Source: JAAYCU01 sp964401335
Lineage (GTDB): Bacteria; Planctomycetota; Phycisphaerae; UBA1845; PWPN01
Direction of reading: 5' to 3'
Assembly: GCA_964401335.1 (NCBI GenBank)
Contig: CAYNYK010000050.1
Coordinates: forward strand, 1-35,231
Length of the DNA: 35,231 bases
Part shown: positions 25,106-33,399 of the stretch, in pieces
Numbering within the stretch: position 1 is the stretch's first letter
Layout: every line of letters starts with the position of its first letter
The notes under the pieces: generated by a model
Seen by the model: the letters and a program-made list of their open reading frames with translations, nothing else
The model's database searches: none
What the model was told of the DNA's origin: nothing
Program-made: the position numbers and the translations under genes

Positions 25106-27279
25106 ATCGTCGTTGAAGGTCCGCCGCCGAATAATTCGGCGTATTCTTCCGCGATAACGATCGTACGATTTTCCCTGGCGGAGGTAACCGCCGCGAAACT
25201 GGCCAGGGTGACGTTGACCAGTTCGTCCAAGGGAATCAAGGCCTTGCCCCCGCCGGCGACTCGCTCAACCAAGGCAGCGAATTCCGCGTCGTGACCTTTG
25301 TCCATGCTCATGGTCTTAAATCGGCGAAAACCCTTGAATTCGTAGCCGATCGTTTTGCGGAAATTTTCCAGACGCAGCACCCGGCCCTCGCTGAATACCT
25401 CCATCAATTCCTTGGGATAGCTTTTCGAGCCGTTCCCGAAATAATTGACCGTGCCCACCGAACCGTCCTCAAACCCCAGTACGATGGACATTTTGTCCTC
25501 ATGGATCGCTACCGGACCGCCCATCATCGTGGCCGCGACGGTCTTGATCGGACTGCGGGCCAAACAGGCCAGCAGATCGATATAATGGCAGGCCTCACCG
25601 ATAATCCGTCCGCCACCGCGGGCCGGATCATGCACCCAGTGCTCGGGCGGGATCATACCCGCATTGGCCGTAAAATTCATGCTCAGCGGCTCGCTTCGGC
25701 CGGTCAGGAGCTGGGCCATTTTAATGGTATGCGGGCTGAAGCGGCGGTTGAATCCCACGGTGATGAAGCGATCCGGCGTTTTGGCCGCGACGGCCAGGAT
25801 CATGCTTAGTTCTTCAACATTCATGGCTAGCGGCTTCTCGACGAACACGTGCTTGCCGGCGGCCAAGACCTCGCGGACAAAGCGGGCGTGCAGATGGTGC
25901 CCGACGGCGATCAATACAGCGTTGACTTCCGGATCGTCCAGAATCATTCGATAGTCGGTGACCGCGTTTTCCGCCCGGTGCTTACGAGCCAGGTGTTGGG
26001 CGGCCGCCGCGTTCAGATCAGCGATATACTTGATCCGGGCGCTGGTTTTCGCCAGGCAGGGCATCAGAAACATCTTGGAAAAATTACCCGCTCCGATCAC
26101 CCCCACAACCGCCCGACCGGTACCGGAGAACGAAGCCATCGGGAGCGAAACCTTCCGAGATCGCTCCACCTCGCGCGGATATTCCAGGAGCACTCCCAGG
26201 GCGTCGGGATCGTTGCTGATCAGCTCGTAGGCCCGCGGCGCTTCCGACAAGGGCAGCCGATTCGTAATCAACTCATCAACGGTCAGTCGCCCGGTTTGGA
26301 GGGCTAGCAGGATAGCCTCGAAATTGCGTTGTTCCGTCCAACGAACAAAGCCAAAAGGATAGTCCTGCCCCCCTTGTTCGTATTTTTCGTCGTAGCGTCC
26401 CGGCCCGTAGGAACACGAGACTTGAAAAGACAGTTCCTTTTCGTAGAAATCCGCCCGCTGCATGTTAAGACCGACGACGCCTACCAATACGATTCGCCCC
26501 CGTTTGCGACACATCTGGGCGGATTGATGGAGGATCTCGTCGGTCTTGGCGGCAGCGGTGATCAAAACACCATCAACCCCGCGGCTGAGCGTCCAGGACG
26601 TGGCCGCCGTTACCGGATCACCCTCGCCACCGGCCAAACAGGTTTTCGCTCCGTATTTTTCCGCCAGACGAAGCCGATCCGGATGGATATCGACCCCCAG
26701 CACTTCGCAGCCGTTGGCCCGCAATAACTGCACGGCTACCAACCCGATCAGACCCAGTCCGTAGACCACGAAACGCTCGCCAAAGCTCGGCTCCAATAAG
26801 CGGATGCCTTGCAGACCGATGCTCGACAGCACGGTAAAGGCTGCCTGCGCGTCGCTGACGCCTTCAGGTATTTTCGCACAGAGATTTTTCGGTATGCAGA
26901 CCATCTCCGCATGGGAGCCGTTGCTGACCACTCGATCGCCCGGGGCAAATTCGGAAACGCCCGCGCCAACTTCCAGAACGATACCCGCATTGCAGTATCC
27001 GAGTGGCAACGGCTCGTCCAGTCGCTTGAAAACCGTTTCCAGGGTGGGCAGCAGGCCATCGGTCTTGATCTTATCGAGTACCTGTTTGACTTTGTCAGGT
27101 TGGCTGCGGGCTTTGCTGATCAATCCCGCCTTGCCGAACTCGACCAGCATGCGCTCCGTACCCGCCGAGATCAGACTGCATCGGGACTGGATCAGTACTT
27201 GCCCTGGCCCGACCATCAGGCCGGGTACCTCGGCCACCTCGGTGACCCCGCTGCGAAGATTCTGTAATACCTGCTTCAT
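25102..27279 (-). CDS. Bi-domain oxidoreductase (zinc-type dehydrogenase fused to Gfo/Idh/MocA domain)
   Basis: The 725-residue fusion has an MDR-type dehydrogenase half (about 1-370) with LGYCNAGIVLEVGAGVSEFAPGDRV and the Rossmann loop VVYGLGLIGLVAVQLL, and a Gfo/Idh/MocA half (about 385-715) starting VVGVIGAGNFSKMF and carrying the EKPLAMN motif. Both would bind NAD(P). Such fusions are known from exopolysaccharide loci and probably oxidise or epimerise a nucleotide sugar, often taken to supply uronic-type residues. The ribosome site AAGGTAAGG precedes the ATG at 27279. It heads the operon with the heparinase and DUF2723 genes. The 280 bases upstream are shared with the divergent sulfotransferase and show no clear promoter. 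Confidence 0.92.
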   Translation of the reverse strand: MKQVLQNLRSGVTEVAEVPGLMVGPGQVLIQSRCSLISAGTERMLVEFGKAGLISKARSQPDKVKQVLDKIKTDGLLPTLETVFKRLDEPLPLGYCNAGIVLEVGAGVSEFAPGDRVVSNGSHAEMVCIPKNLCAKIPEGVSDAQAAFTVLSSIGLQGIRLLEPSFGERFVVYGLGLIGLVAVQLLRANGCEVLGVDIHPDRLRLAEKYGAKTCLAGGEGDPVTAATSWTLSRGVDGVLITAAAKTDEILHQSAQMCRKRGRIVLVGVVGLNMQRADFYEKELSFQVSCSYGPGRYDEKYEQGGQDYPFGFVRWTEQRNFEAILLALQTGRLTVDELITNRLPLSEAPRAYELISNDPDALGVLLEYPREVERSRKVSLPMASFSGTGRAVVGVIGAGNFSKMFLMPCLAKTSARIKYIADLNAAAAQHLARKHRAENAVTDYRMILDDPEVNAVLIAVGHHLHARFVREVLAAGKHVFVEKPLAMNVEELSMILAVAAKTPDRFITVGFNRRFSPHTIKMAQLLTGRSEPLSMNFTANAGMIPPEHWVHDPARGGGRIIGEACHYIDLLACLARSPIKTVAATMMGGPVAIHEDKMSIVLGFEDGSVGTVNYFGNGSKSYPKELMEVFSEGRVLRLENFRKTIGYEFKGFRRFKTMSMDKGHDAEFAALVERVAGGGKALIPLDELVNVTLASFAAVTSARENRTIVIAEEYAELFGGGPSTTI

Positions 27280-27559
27280 TACCTTACCTTGTAAAACGGC
27301 TCATAATTTATCGAGCTTTCCCGCCAGTCGGGTTACGTTGCGTCCGGACGAAAAACGCGAGAATCTGCCATATAGAGAATTGAATTATCGGTCCACTCCG
27401 CCGGGATGTCCAGAAATGGCTGAAATATCCCCGTGACCAGCTTTCCTTCCAGCCGGCAAACCGCCTTCCCATGCCGGTACGATTCTGATATCCTTTGCCC
27501 TGTTTTGTTGGCCGCCAATAAGGCCAAGCAGATCTATATGAGTCGATCGAGTGAGGATC

Positions 27560-28132
27560 ATGAGTAGAGATTATATTACGATTGTTTCCGGGCTCCCGCG
27601 GACGGGCACCTCGATGATGATGCGGATGCTCGACGAGGGCGGGATCCCCGCCCTGACCGATAACCTGCGCAAGGCCGACGAGGACAATCCCAAGGGCTAT
27701 TACGAATTCGAGCCGGTTAAAAAGACCAAACAGGATTCTTCCTGGTTGCCCCAGGCGGTCGGCAAGGTGGTCAAGATGGTTCATTTACTGCTGCTTGATC
27801 TGCCCGCCGATCGCGAATACCGCATCGTTTTCATGAAACGCAACCTCCGCGAGGTGGTTGCCTCTCAGAACGTGATGCTCGAACGGCACCGCAAGGCCAC
27901 CGACAGCCTGCCGGAAGATCGCCTGATCGAGGTCTTCGAGGCCCAGCTTCAGAAGGTGCGCGTGTATCTAAGCAAGCATCCAAACTTTCAGGTCCTGGAA
28001 ATCAACTACAACGAAATGCTTCGCGACCCCGCCCCGGCCGTGCGCGCCCTCAACGCATTTCTCGGCGGCAATCTGAACACCCAGGCCATGCTTAACGTCG
28101 TTGACCCGTCGCTTTACCGGCAGAGAAAATAG
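27560..28132 (+). CDS. Small PAPS-dependent sulfotransferase-like protein
   Basis: The 190-residue protein has the 5'-phosphosulfate-binding loop VSGLPRTGTSMMMRML (about 9-24) and a 3'-phosphate region with VFMKRNLREVVASQ (about 91-104), the key elements of the P-loop sulfotransferase family; FQVLEINYNEMLRDP follows. It is shorter than most members (250-300), so the acceptor-binding part is reduced, but no frameshift is visible. It may place sulfate on the polymer built by the adjacent genes. The ATG at 27560 follows GTGAGG closely; an in-frame GTG at 27551 is an alternative. A weak AGCC/GGCT stem followed by T5 (28131-28153) may end its transcript. Confidence 0.82.
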   Translation: MSRDYITIVSGLPRTGTSMMMRMLDEGGIPALTDNLRKADEDNPKGYYEFEPVKKTKQDSSWLPQAVGKVVKMVHLLLLDLPADREYRIVFMKRNLREVVASQNVMLERHRKATDSLPEDRLIEVFEAQLQKVRVYLSKHPNFQVLEINYNEMLRDPAPAVRALNAFLGGNLNTQAMLNVVDPSLYRQRK

Positions 28133-28165
28133 CCCCACCCCCAGAGGCTTTTTGGGTTGACCTCT

Positions 28166-28193
28166 TTGAGAAGAAAGCCCCGGCTGATACAAT
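28166..28193 (+). promoter_or_regulatory. Promoter of the PIN/antitoxin pair, placed for a leaderless mRNA
   Basis: TTGAGA (28166-28171) and TACAAT (28188-28193) are 16 bases apart and match five of six consensus positions each. The expected start, seven bases after the -10, is 28200, the A of the ATG of the PIN gene. There is no ribosome binding site before that ATG, in agreement with leaderless translation. Confidence 0.55.
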
Positions 28194-28199
28194 AAAGCT

Positions 28200-28679
28200 A
28201 TGCGCAAGCGTCTTTACATCGAGACGACGGTGGTGAGTTATTTCACTGCCAAGCCAAGTCGCGATCTTATGGTTGCAGGTCATCAGGAGGCCACGCGTGA
28301 ACTATGGCCTAGGCTTACGATAATATATGAAACTTTCATCTCGGCACTGGTTTACGAAGAAGCCAGTCGCGGCCATCCGGACCAGGCCACCATGCGTCTT
28401 GATGCCTTAAAGGCATTCCGCATGCTCGACGTTGATGATGAAGCACGAGCCTTGGCCGAGAAGATCATTTCTGGCAAGGGTATCCCTGAGGAGTATCCTG
28501 AAGATGCTTTGCATATAGCGGTGGCTGCCGTCAATGGCATGGATGTGATTATTACATGGAATTTTGCCCACCTTAACAATCCTTTTACACGTCTGATGGT
28601 CAGACAGATTGTTGAAAACGAAGGATATGGCTGTCCTGAAATCTGTTCACCCGATGAGCTGCTGGAGGTCGAAACATGA
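28200..28679 (+). CDS. PIN-domain protein, VapC-like putative toxin
   Basis: The 159-residue protein fits the PIN ribonuclease fold: the N-terminal YIETTVVSYFTAKPSRDL places the first acidic residue as Glu8 rather than the usual Asp, EEASRG supplies a central acid, PEDALHIAVAAVNGMDVIITW the third, and WNFAHLNNP the C-terminal motif. VapC toxins cut tRNA or rRNA when freed from their antitoxin. The reading frame of the small protein that follows overlaps its stop by four bases (ATGA), so the order is toxin first. Toxicity and RNA target are not shown by sequence; a housekeeping nuclease is possible. Confidence 0.85.
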   Translation: MRKRLYIETTVVSYFTAKPSRDLMVAGHQEATRELWPRLTIIYETFISALVYEEASRGHPDQATMRLDALKAFRMLDVDDEARALAEKIISGKGIPEEYPEDALHIAVAAVNGMDVIITWNFAHLNNPFTRLMVRQIVENEGYGCPEICSPDELLEVET

Positions 28680-28867
28680 AAGACCCCATTGTGGAAGAAG
28701 TTAGAAAGTTCCGCATGGAGCATACACGCAAGTTCGGAGGCGATCTGGCCGCCATTTGTGCCGATCTGCGGGCTATTCAAAACACCTCCGGCCATGAAGT
28801 GGTCCGCCTGGCCCCGAAAAAGCCCTCGCCAAGGGTGGCCGATCGGTGGAAAAGAGTACAGGGCTGA
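28676..28867 (+). CDS. Small antitoxin-like protein paired with the PIN gene
   Basis: A 63-residue basic protein, MKDPIVEEVRKFRMEHTRKF then LAAICADLRAIQ and a Pro/Lys-rich tail. The MKDPIVEEVRxxR start and the DLxAIxxDLR helix recall the short proteins often encoded next to PIN genes of this type in cyanobacteria and planctomycetes. No DNA-binding domain such as AbrB or ribbon-helix-helix is obvious. It overlaps the PIN gene by four bases, so expression is coupled. Antitoxin function is inferred from position. Confidence 0.7.
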   Translation: MKDPIVEEVRKFRMEHTRKFGGDLAAICADLRAIQNTSGHEVVRLAPKKPSPRVADRWKRVQG

Positions 28868-28892
28868 GTTTTCCACTATTTCGGTACGGTTT

Positions 28893-28914
28893 ATCCGTAA
28901 CCACCGCGGATTTT
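28893..28914 (+). terminator. Weak intrinsic terminator after the PIN/antitoxin pair
   Basis: ATCCG (28893-28897) pairs with CGGAT (28907-28911), followed by T4 counting the last stem base. The stem is short, but it lies 26 bases after the antitoxin stop in an 80-base convergent gap. Confidence 0.35.
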
Positions 28915-28947
28915 CCTGACTTCTCTATGTGTAAAAAAATATTGTCT

Positions 28948-29556
28948 TTATCGGCTTGGCTCGTAGGCCACGATTTGCTCGCGATTGGCTTGCACCCTTT
29001 TTAACAACTCATCGAGTTGTTTACTCAGTGGTTCGCCCTGAGTGCTATCCTGCATGGCATGGAGATTGATCCGCACATTGACGGCCGCCGCTTCGGCCGC
29101 CGCCGCCGCCAGGATGGCCGCCACCCGCAGATCGCTGTAAAGGTTCGGATTGACGATGGCCTTGATCTTGTTCAACCGGGTGGAAAATACGTCGGCTAAG
29201 GCCGCCATCTCCAACGGCACGGCCGCCGCGGTCGCCAAAGCGCGTTGCTGCTCTTGCTCGTCCTCGGCCTTTTGGGCGGCGGCGAAGCGCTCGTAGGCGG
29301 CCATATCCTCGGCCATCAGTTGCTCGAACATCCGGGCCGCCCGGTCAAACTCGTCGGCCGCCTGACGCAGCTCGGCATCGTGCTCGGCGAAATGCCGCTT
29401 ACCCACGGTATAGGCCAGTACCATTTGGGCCATTGACACGCCCAAAGCTCCGGTCAGGGCGGCCACGCTGCCGCCGCCCGGCGTCGGTGATTTGCCGGCC
29501 GCGTCGTTCAGGAATTCACGTAAAGGCCGTTCCAGATAATTCTTCTCGGCGCTCAT
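28948..29556 (-). CDS. Cyclodeaminase/cyclohydrolase family protein (FTCD C-terminal-domain type)
   Basis: The 202-residue all-helical protein belongs to the family of the C-terminal half of formiminotransferase-cyclodeaminase and of clostridial methenyl-tetrahydrofolate cyclohydrolase FchA. SPTPGGGSVAALTGALG (about 23-39) is the diagnostic folate-binding loop, followed by long Ala/Glu-rich helices. Its reaction would be ring opening or deamination at N5,N10 of a folate C1 adduct in the cytoplasm. GAAAGAGA stands before the ATG. It starts three bases after the M16 peptidase stop, so the two are co-transcribed although their functions do not obviously connect. It could feed 10-formylfolate to the formyltransferase at 17.6 kb, but that is speculation. 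Confidence 0.87.
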   Translation of the reverse strand: MSAEKNYLERPLREFLNDAAGKSPTPGGGSVAALTGALGVSMAQMVLAYTVGKRHFAEHDAELRQAADEFDRAARMFEQLMAEDMAAYERFAAAQKAEDEQEQQRALATAAAVPLEMAALADVFSTRLNKIKAIVNPNLYSDLRVAAILAAAAAEAAAVNVRINLHAMQDSTQGEPLSKQLDELLKRVQANREQIVAYEPSR

Positions 29557-29559
29557 GGT

Positions 29560-32259
29560 TCAATCTCTTTCCGTTGCCGCTGGCTGGACGCCGATATCGA
29601 TCTTTTCCGGTTCCGGGGTGACGACGACCACCACCGGAACGGTCAAATAACGATTGGCGATCTGTTTGAGTTGTTCGATCGTGACCGCCCGCACGCGCTC
29701 GGCCATCCGATCCTGATAATCGTGGCCGAGGCCGTAAAGCTCATCCAGTGCCGTCTGCATGGCCCGGTTGCTGTTCGTCTGCTTTTCCATCAGCTCGGTG
29801 GTTACGATGATGGTCTTGGCCCGCTCCAGCTCCTCCTCGGTGAACCGGCCGGCCCGAGCCCTGTCGAGTTGCTCGGTGATGATGCGATACACCTCGTTGA
29901 TTTTCTCCGGCTCACAGGCGGCATAAATCATGAAACAACCGGGCAAGACCCCCGGTCGATTGACCGCATGCACCTCATAAACATAGCTGCGATCGCCGCC
30001 CCGGAGCGATTCGTGCAGCCAGCCGGTGGGCAGCCGATAGCCGCTGATGATCGTGTCCAGCACGTCCATGACCACCCGGTCGGCGGTATTCTCGATGGCC
30101 GTGCCCGCAAAACCGATCTGAATACCCGCCGCCCGCCGCTCGGGCGACTTGGCCTTCACGAACAACTGGGGTGCCGTTCGCGGCTTTTCGGCGCCGGCCG
30201 TCGGTACGGGGCTGGGCTTGCCGGGCAGCTCGGCGAACCATTTCCGCGCCAGCGTTTCGACCTCCGCCGGTTGGACATCGCCGAAAATCGCTAAAACCGA
30301 TTGCGGTCCGTTTACCCGCTGACGATAAAACTGCTCTATTTGCTCGCGGGTGACCGCCGCGACCACCGCCTCCGAACCGAGCGTTGGGAACCGGTATGGA
30401 CTTTCGCCGTAGAAACACCGGTCAAAATAGGCGAATAATTCACTCCGCCACTGCTCATTGATTTGCCGAATCGCATCGAGTACGCGGGGGCGATATTGCC
30501 GCAACTCCTCATCCGGAAAGGTCGGATGGACGACCACGTCCGCGAAGACTTCCAAAGCCTGATTAAAATCCTCTTTCAACACCTCGGCTCGGAAATAGAG
30601 GGTATTGTTGCCGCTCGCTCCCGTCAGGTATCCACCGCGCGAATCGAAGAAATCGGCGATCTGCTCGGCCGTGCGGGTGCGCGTACCGCGCGGGGCGAGC
30701 AGGCCGGCCAGATTACTCAGCCCGTTGGTGGTTTCATCCTCGCAGAGCACCCCGCCGAACGAGAACATCTGGATCGCCACCAGCGGCGAGGTTGCATCGG
30801 GCCGGATCAGGCAGCGCAGGCCGTTGTCCAGCACGATTTTGCGAACCGCCTGCGTGGCGGTTTCGGCCGATCCCTCGGGCGCGGACGACGGATAGTCCTC
30901 CGGCAGAATGGTCAGTGTAGCCATCCGTTGCGGAACCAGATAGCGGACGGCCATCCGACGCAAATCGTCGGCCGTCACCTTCTGAATGTTCGCCACGTAG
31001 GCCTGGCTGAAGTGAGCGTCGCCGGTGGAAAGGTAATCGCGGCCCATCATCGAGGCGATGCTCTCGGCCGTCTGCGACTCGAATACATGCTCGGCGGCCT
31101 TTTGCTTCTTGGCCTTCTCCAGTTCCTCCGGACTGATATTCGTTTGCTGCAACTCCTTGATCTTCTCGTTAATCGCGGCGACGGCCGTCTCGATTTTCGA
31201 CGGATCCAGCCGGGCCGAAATGCTGAATATCCCGGGCGTCCAGGCCGGGGTCCAGCTCATGCTGCCGATGGTGTAGGTCAACCCCGTATCCCGAATCGTC
31301 CGGGTCAGGCGCGAACTCTCGCCTTCGGTGAGTACGTAACTCAGCAGATCGAGGGCGTACAGGTCCGGATGCGTTACCGCGATCGTCGGCCAGCACAGTT
31401 GGAGCAGGGCCGCGTTGACTTTCATGCGCTTTTCGGCACGACGGGGTGTAACCATTTCCGGCTCGACGGGCAGCGTAATGGTCGGCATGCGCCGGCGGGT
31501 AAAGCCGGCGAACTCCTGGCAGACCACGCCCAGCGTCTCGGCTAAATCAATGTCTCCCACGATACAGACCACGATATTGTCCGGGACATACATCCGCCGG
31601 TAGTAGCCGACGATATCATCCTTGGTCAGCGATTGCACGATAGGCTGATGCCCGATGATCGGGTAACGGGCCGGATGCTCGCGGTACATCGTTCCCAGCA
31701 TCAGGTAGAACATCTGCCGGTCCGCGTCGTCCGAGTCGCGCTCCAGCTCGCGTTGTACAACCCCCCATTCGCGAGCGAAAGCATCCTGCGGAAACGCGGG
31801 ATCGGTAATCCAGTCGGCCAGAAGGTCGACGGCCTGCCCCAGATGTTCACGCCCGGTATTGATGTAATAGCAAGTCGCGTCCATCGAAGTGTAGGCGTTG
31901 GTGTTCCCGCCGATTTCGTCGAGGATTTTGCGCGATTCGACTTCGCTGCGCGTGGTGGTGGCCGACCCATGCAGCAAGTGCTCGAACAGGTGGCTGATCC
32001 CGCTGCCGAGATATTCCTGCTCGTATACGCTGCCGGTACGGCAATACATCTGTACGCAGACCACCGGGGCGGTGCGATGGGTTTTGAGGATGACCGTCAG
32101 CCCATTGCTTAGCACGGAAATCCGCTCGTCGGGCCGGTCAACGATCCGATGGGATTCGGTAAGCGGACCGCTTTCGCCGCGAAGCCCGCCGACGGTCAAA
32201 CCCAACAGCAGGACCGTCATCGCCAGGCGGGTCGGCGGAACGCTTCGCGAAAGGTTCAT
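29560..32259 (-). CDS. M16-family zinc metalloprotease, two-lobed single chain
   Basis: The 899-residue protein has a signal peptide (about 1-29, ending GLRGES), so it acts outside the cytoplasm. The first half holds the inverted zinc motif HLFEH (His90, Glu93, His94) and a distal Glu170 at the canonical spacing of 76, with GGNTNAYTSMDATCYY as the family's substrate-strand segment. The second half (about 440-890) repeats the fold without a zinc motif, as in pitrilysin-type clam-shell peptidases that degrade short peptides. GGAGGAG precedes the ATG at 32259; a GTG/ATG further up in the frame lacks both this site and the signal. The ATG overlaps the response regulator stop by four bases, and the cyclodeaminase follows. 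Confidence 0.93.
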   Translation of the reverse strand: MNLSRSVPPTRLAMTVLLLGLTVGGLRGESGPLTESHRIVDRPDERISVLSNGLTVILKTHRTAPVVCVQMYCRTGSVYEQEYLGSGISHLFEHLLHGSATTTRSEVESRKILDEIGGNTNAYTSMDATCYYINTGREHLGQAVDLLADWITDPAFPQDAFAREWGVVQRELERDSDDADRQMFYLMLGTMYREHPARYPIIGHQPIVQSLTKDDIVGYYRRMYVPDNIVVCIVGDIDLAETLGVVCQEFAGFTRRRMPTITLPVEPEMVTPRRAEKRMKVNAALLQLCWPTIAVTHPDLYALDLLSYVLTEGESSRLTRTIRDTGLTYTIGSMSWTPAWTPGIFSISARLDPSKIETAVAAINEKIKELQQTNISPEELEKAKKQKAAEHVFESQTAESIASMMGRDYLSTGDAHFSQAYVANIQKVTADDLRRMAVRYLVPQRMATLTILPEDYPSSAPEGSAETATQAVRKIVLDNGLRCLIRPDATSPLVAIQMFSFGGVLCEDETTNGLSNLAGLLAPRGTRTRTAEQIADFFDSRGGYLTGASGNNTLYFRAEVLKEDFNQALEVFADVVVHPTFPDEELRQYRPRVLDAIRQINEQWRSELFAYFDRCFYGESPYRFPTLGSEAVVAAVTREQIEQFYRQRVNGPQSVLAIFGDVQPAEVETLARKWFAELPGKPSPVPTAGAEKPRTAPQLFVKAKSPERRAAGIQIGFAGTAIENTADRVVMDVLDTIISGYRLPTGWLHESLRGGDRSYVYEVHAVNRPGVLPGCFMIYAACEPEKINEVYRIITEQLDRARAGRFTEEELERAKTIIVTTELMEKQTNSNRAMQTALDELYGLGHDYQDRMAERVRAVTIEQLKQIANRYLTVPVVVVVTPEPEKIDIGVQPAATERD

Positions 32260-32732
32260 GGCTCCTCCGAATCGATCCGCGGGGCGTCCTCGTCGCGGCC
32301 TGCGCACTGTTGCTGCATTTGTCGTTTGAGCAGCCGCAAACGCAACAGACTCCGTACCCGGGTCAGCAATTCGATCCGGTTGACCGGCTTGGTGAGAAAT
32401 TCATCCGTGCCGCACTCCTGGGCCCGCTCGTGGTCGCTGATCTCGTCGAGGGCGGTGACCATGATAACCTGGATGTCCCGGGTGGCCGGGTCGCTCTTGA
32501 GCTGCCGGCAGACCTCGAACCCGGACATCTTGGGCATCATGATATCCAGCAGGAGCAGGTCGGGCTCCTCCTCGCTGACCACCTGCAAAGCCTCCAGCCC
32601 GTTGGTGGCCGTCAGCGTGGTGATGTTCGGCAACCCCTCCATGTAGGCCACCAGCAACTCAAGGTTCTGCGGGTTATCGTCCACGACCAGCACCTTGCAC
32701 GGCGGTAGCGGTTGATCCGGTTCGACGGACAA
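32256..32732 (-). CDS. Stand-alone receiver-domain response regulator
   Basis: The 158-residue protein is one receiver domain: acidic pair Asp18/Asp19 in LVVDDN, phospho-acceptor Asp63 in LLLLDIMMP, Thr93 in VMVTAL and Lys115 in LTKPVN. A basic helix and a hydrophilic tail (about 125-158) follow, with no DNA-binding or enzymatic output domain. I place the start at a TTG (32732), since GGGAG lies seven bases before it and there is no ATG in frame; a GTG at 32789 has no such site. It overlaps the M16 gene by four bases. No histidine kinase is nearby, so its partner is unknown. The TTG start suggests low translation. Confidence 0.88.
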   Translation of the reverse strand: MSVEPDQPLPPCKVLVVDDNPQNLELLVAYMEGLPNITTLTATNGLEALQVVSEEEPDLLLLDIMMPKMSGFEVCRQLKSDPATRDIQVIMVTALDEISDHERAQECGTDEFLTKPVNRIELLTRVRSLLRLRLLKRQMQQQCAGRDEDAPRIDSEEP

Positions 32733-32982
32733 GGTTTGTCTCCCATCATGATGAAAAAGGGTCTCGCGCCGCACCGCCGACCGGTACACCGGCCGACGCC
32801 AGCGCCTTTCTTTCGGGAGGCGATTATAGAGACCCCTTCGCGGACATGCCAGCCGCCGATATATCGACCTGGAGGGTAGGGGCAGGGGCCGGTACGCCGG
32901 GGTCTGCCCGCCCTGTCCATCTCAAAGCAACACAAAGCCTTCTCCCGTGTCCGTGACAGCAACGGCGGGATAGGGATGGATT

Positions 32983-33060
32983 GGTTTTCGCTCCGAGCAG
33001 CGCCGGTCTGTAAGCTACGGTTGGAGCGGCGCGGCGGCACAGCCGCCCGAGGCGGAAACC
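32983..33060 (+). ncRNA. Possible structured RNA (three-way junction) upstream of the small CxxC protein gene
   Basis: An outer nine-pair stem (32983-32991 with 33052-33060, including one G-U pair) encloses two GC-rich stems: 33000-33005 with 33027-33032, and 33033-33038 with 33042-33047. The two inner stems abut without a gap, as coaxially stacked helices do. The G-U pair favours the plus strand as the RNA. It ends 46 bases before the ATG at 33107 and could be a leader element. The region is GC-rich, so chance pairing cannot be excluded. The remainder of the 374 bases between 32733 and 33106 shows nothing I can name. Confidence 0.3.
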
Positions 33061-33106
33061 GTGGTGAACATTTATAAGCCCGTGTTCGTTGGCCGATAAA
33101 TAGAGG

Positions 33107-33355
33107 ATGTCCGATGAGCCGGCCTACATTCTGGATTTGGGGGGGCTGAAAGATGCCTCGCCCGACAACGAACCGGACTCGACCGCCCAGCGGCCCTGGA
33201 TCGGAATACAGTTTGAATGTTGCGACGTTTATGCCCGGGTCTACCGGAACCGGGAAGCGACGGCCTACGTCGGCCGCTGCCCACGCTGTCTCCGCAAAGT
33301 CCAGGTTCGCGTCGGTCCCGGCGGTACCAACGCCCGCATGTTCCGTGCCCGCTGA
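33107..33355 (+). CDS. Small conserved-looking protein with a CxxC zinc-ribbon-like motif
   Basis: The 82-residue protein has a polar N-terminus of about 28 residues, then WIGIQFECCDVYARVYRN, then ATAYVGRCPRC and a basic end with VRVGPGGTNARMFRAR. Two Cys pairs (FECC and CPRC) separated by about 20 residues look like a one-site zinc ribbon, and the strongly patterned second half suggests a real protein rather than a chance frame. I associate the pattern with small planctomycete proteins but cannot name a family. The ribosome site AGAGG lies very close to the ATG. It stands alone between the receiver gene and scpB. A nucleic-acid or chaperone role would be guesswork. Confidence 0.7.
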   Translation: MSDEPAYILDLGGLKDASPDNEPDSTAQRPWIGIQFECCDVYARVYRNREATAYVGRCPRCLRKVQVRVGPGGTNARMFRAR

Positions 33356-33399
33356 CCTTGTCGATGATCGTTATGAAAGAACCCCTAAATGGCGGTAAA

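Noticed and set aside
30463..31545. A 360-residue open frame on the plus strand inside the M16 gene
   Set aside because: The opposite strand encodes a complete M16 protease; this frame is Arg/Gly-rich without motifs.
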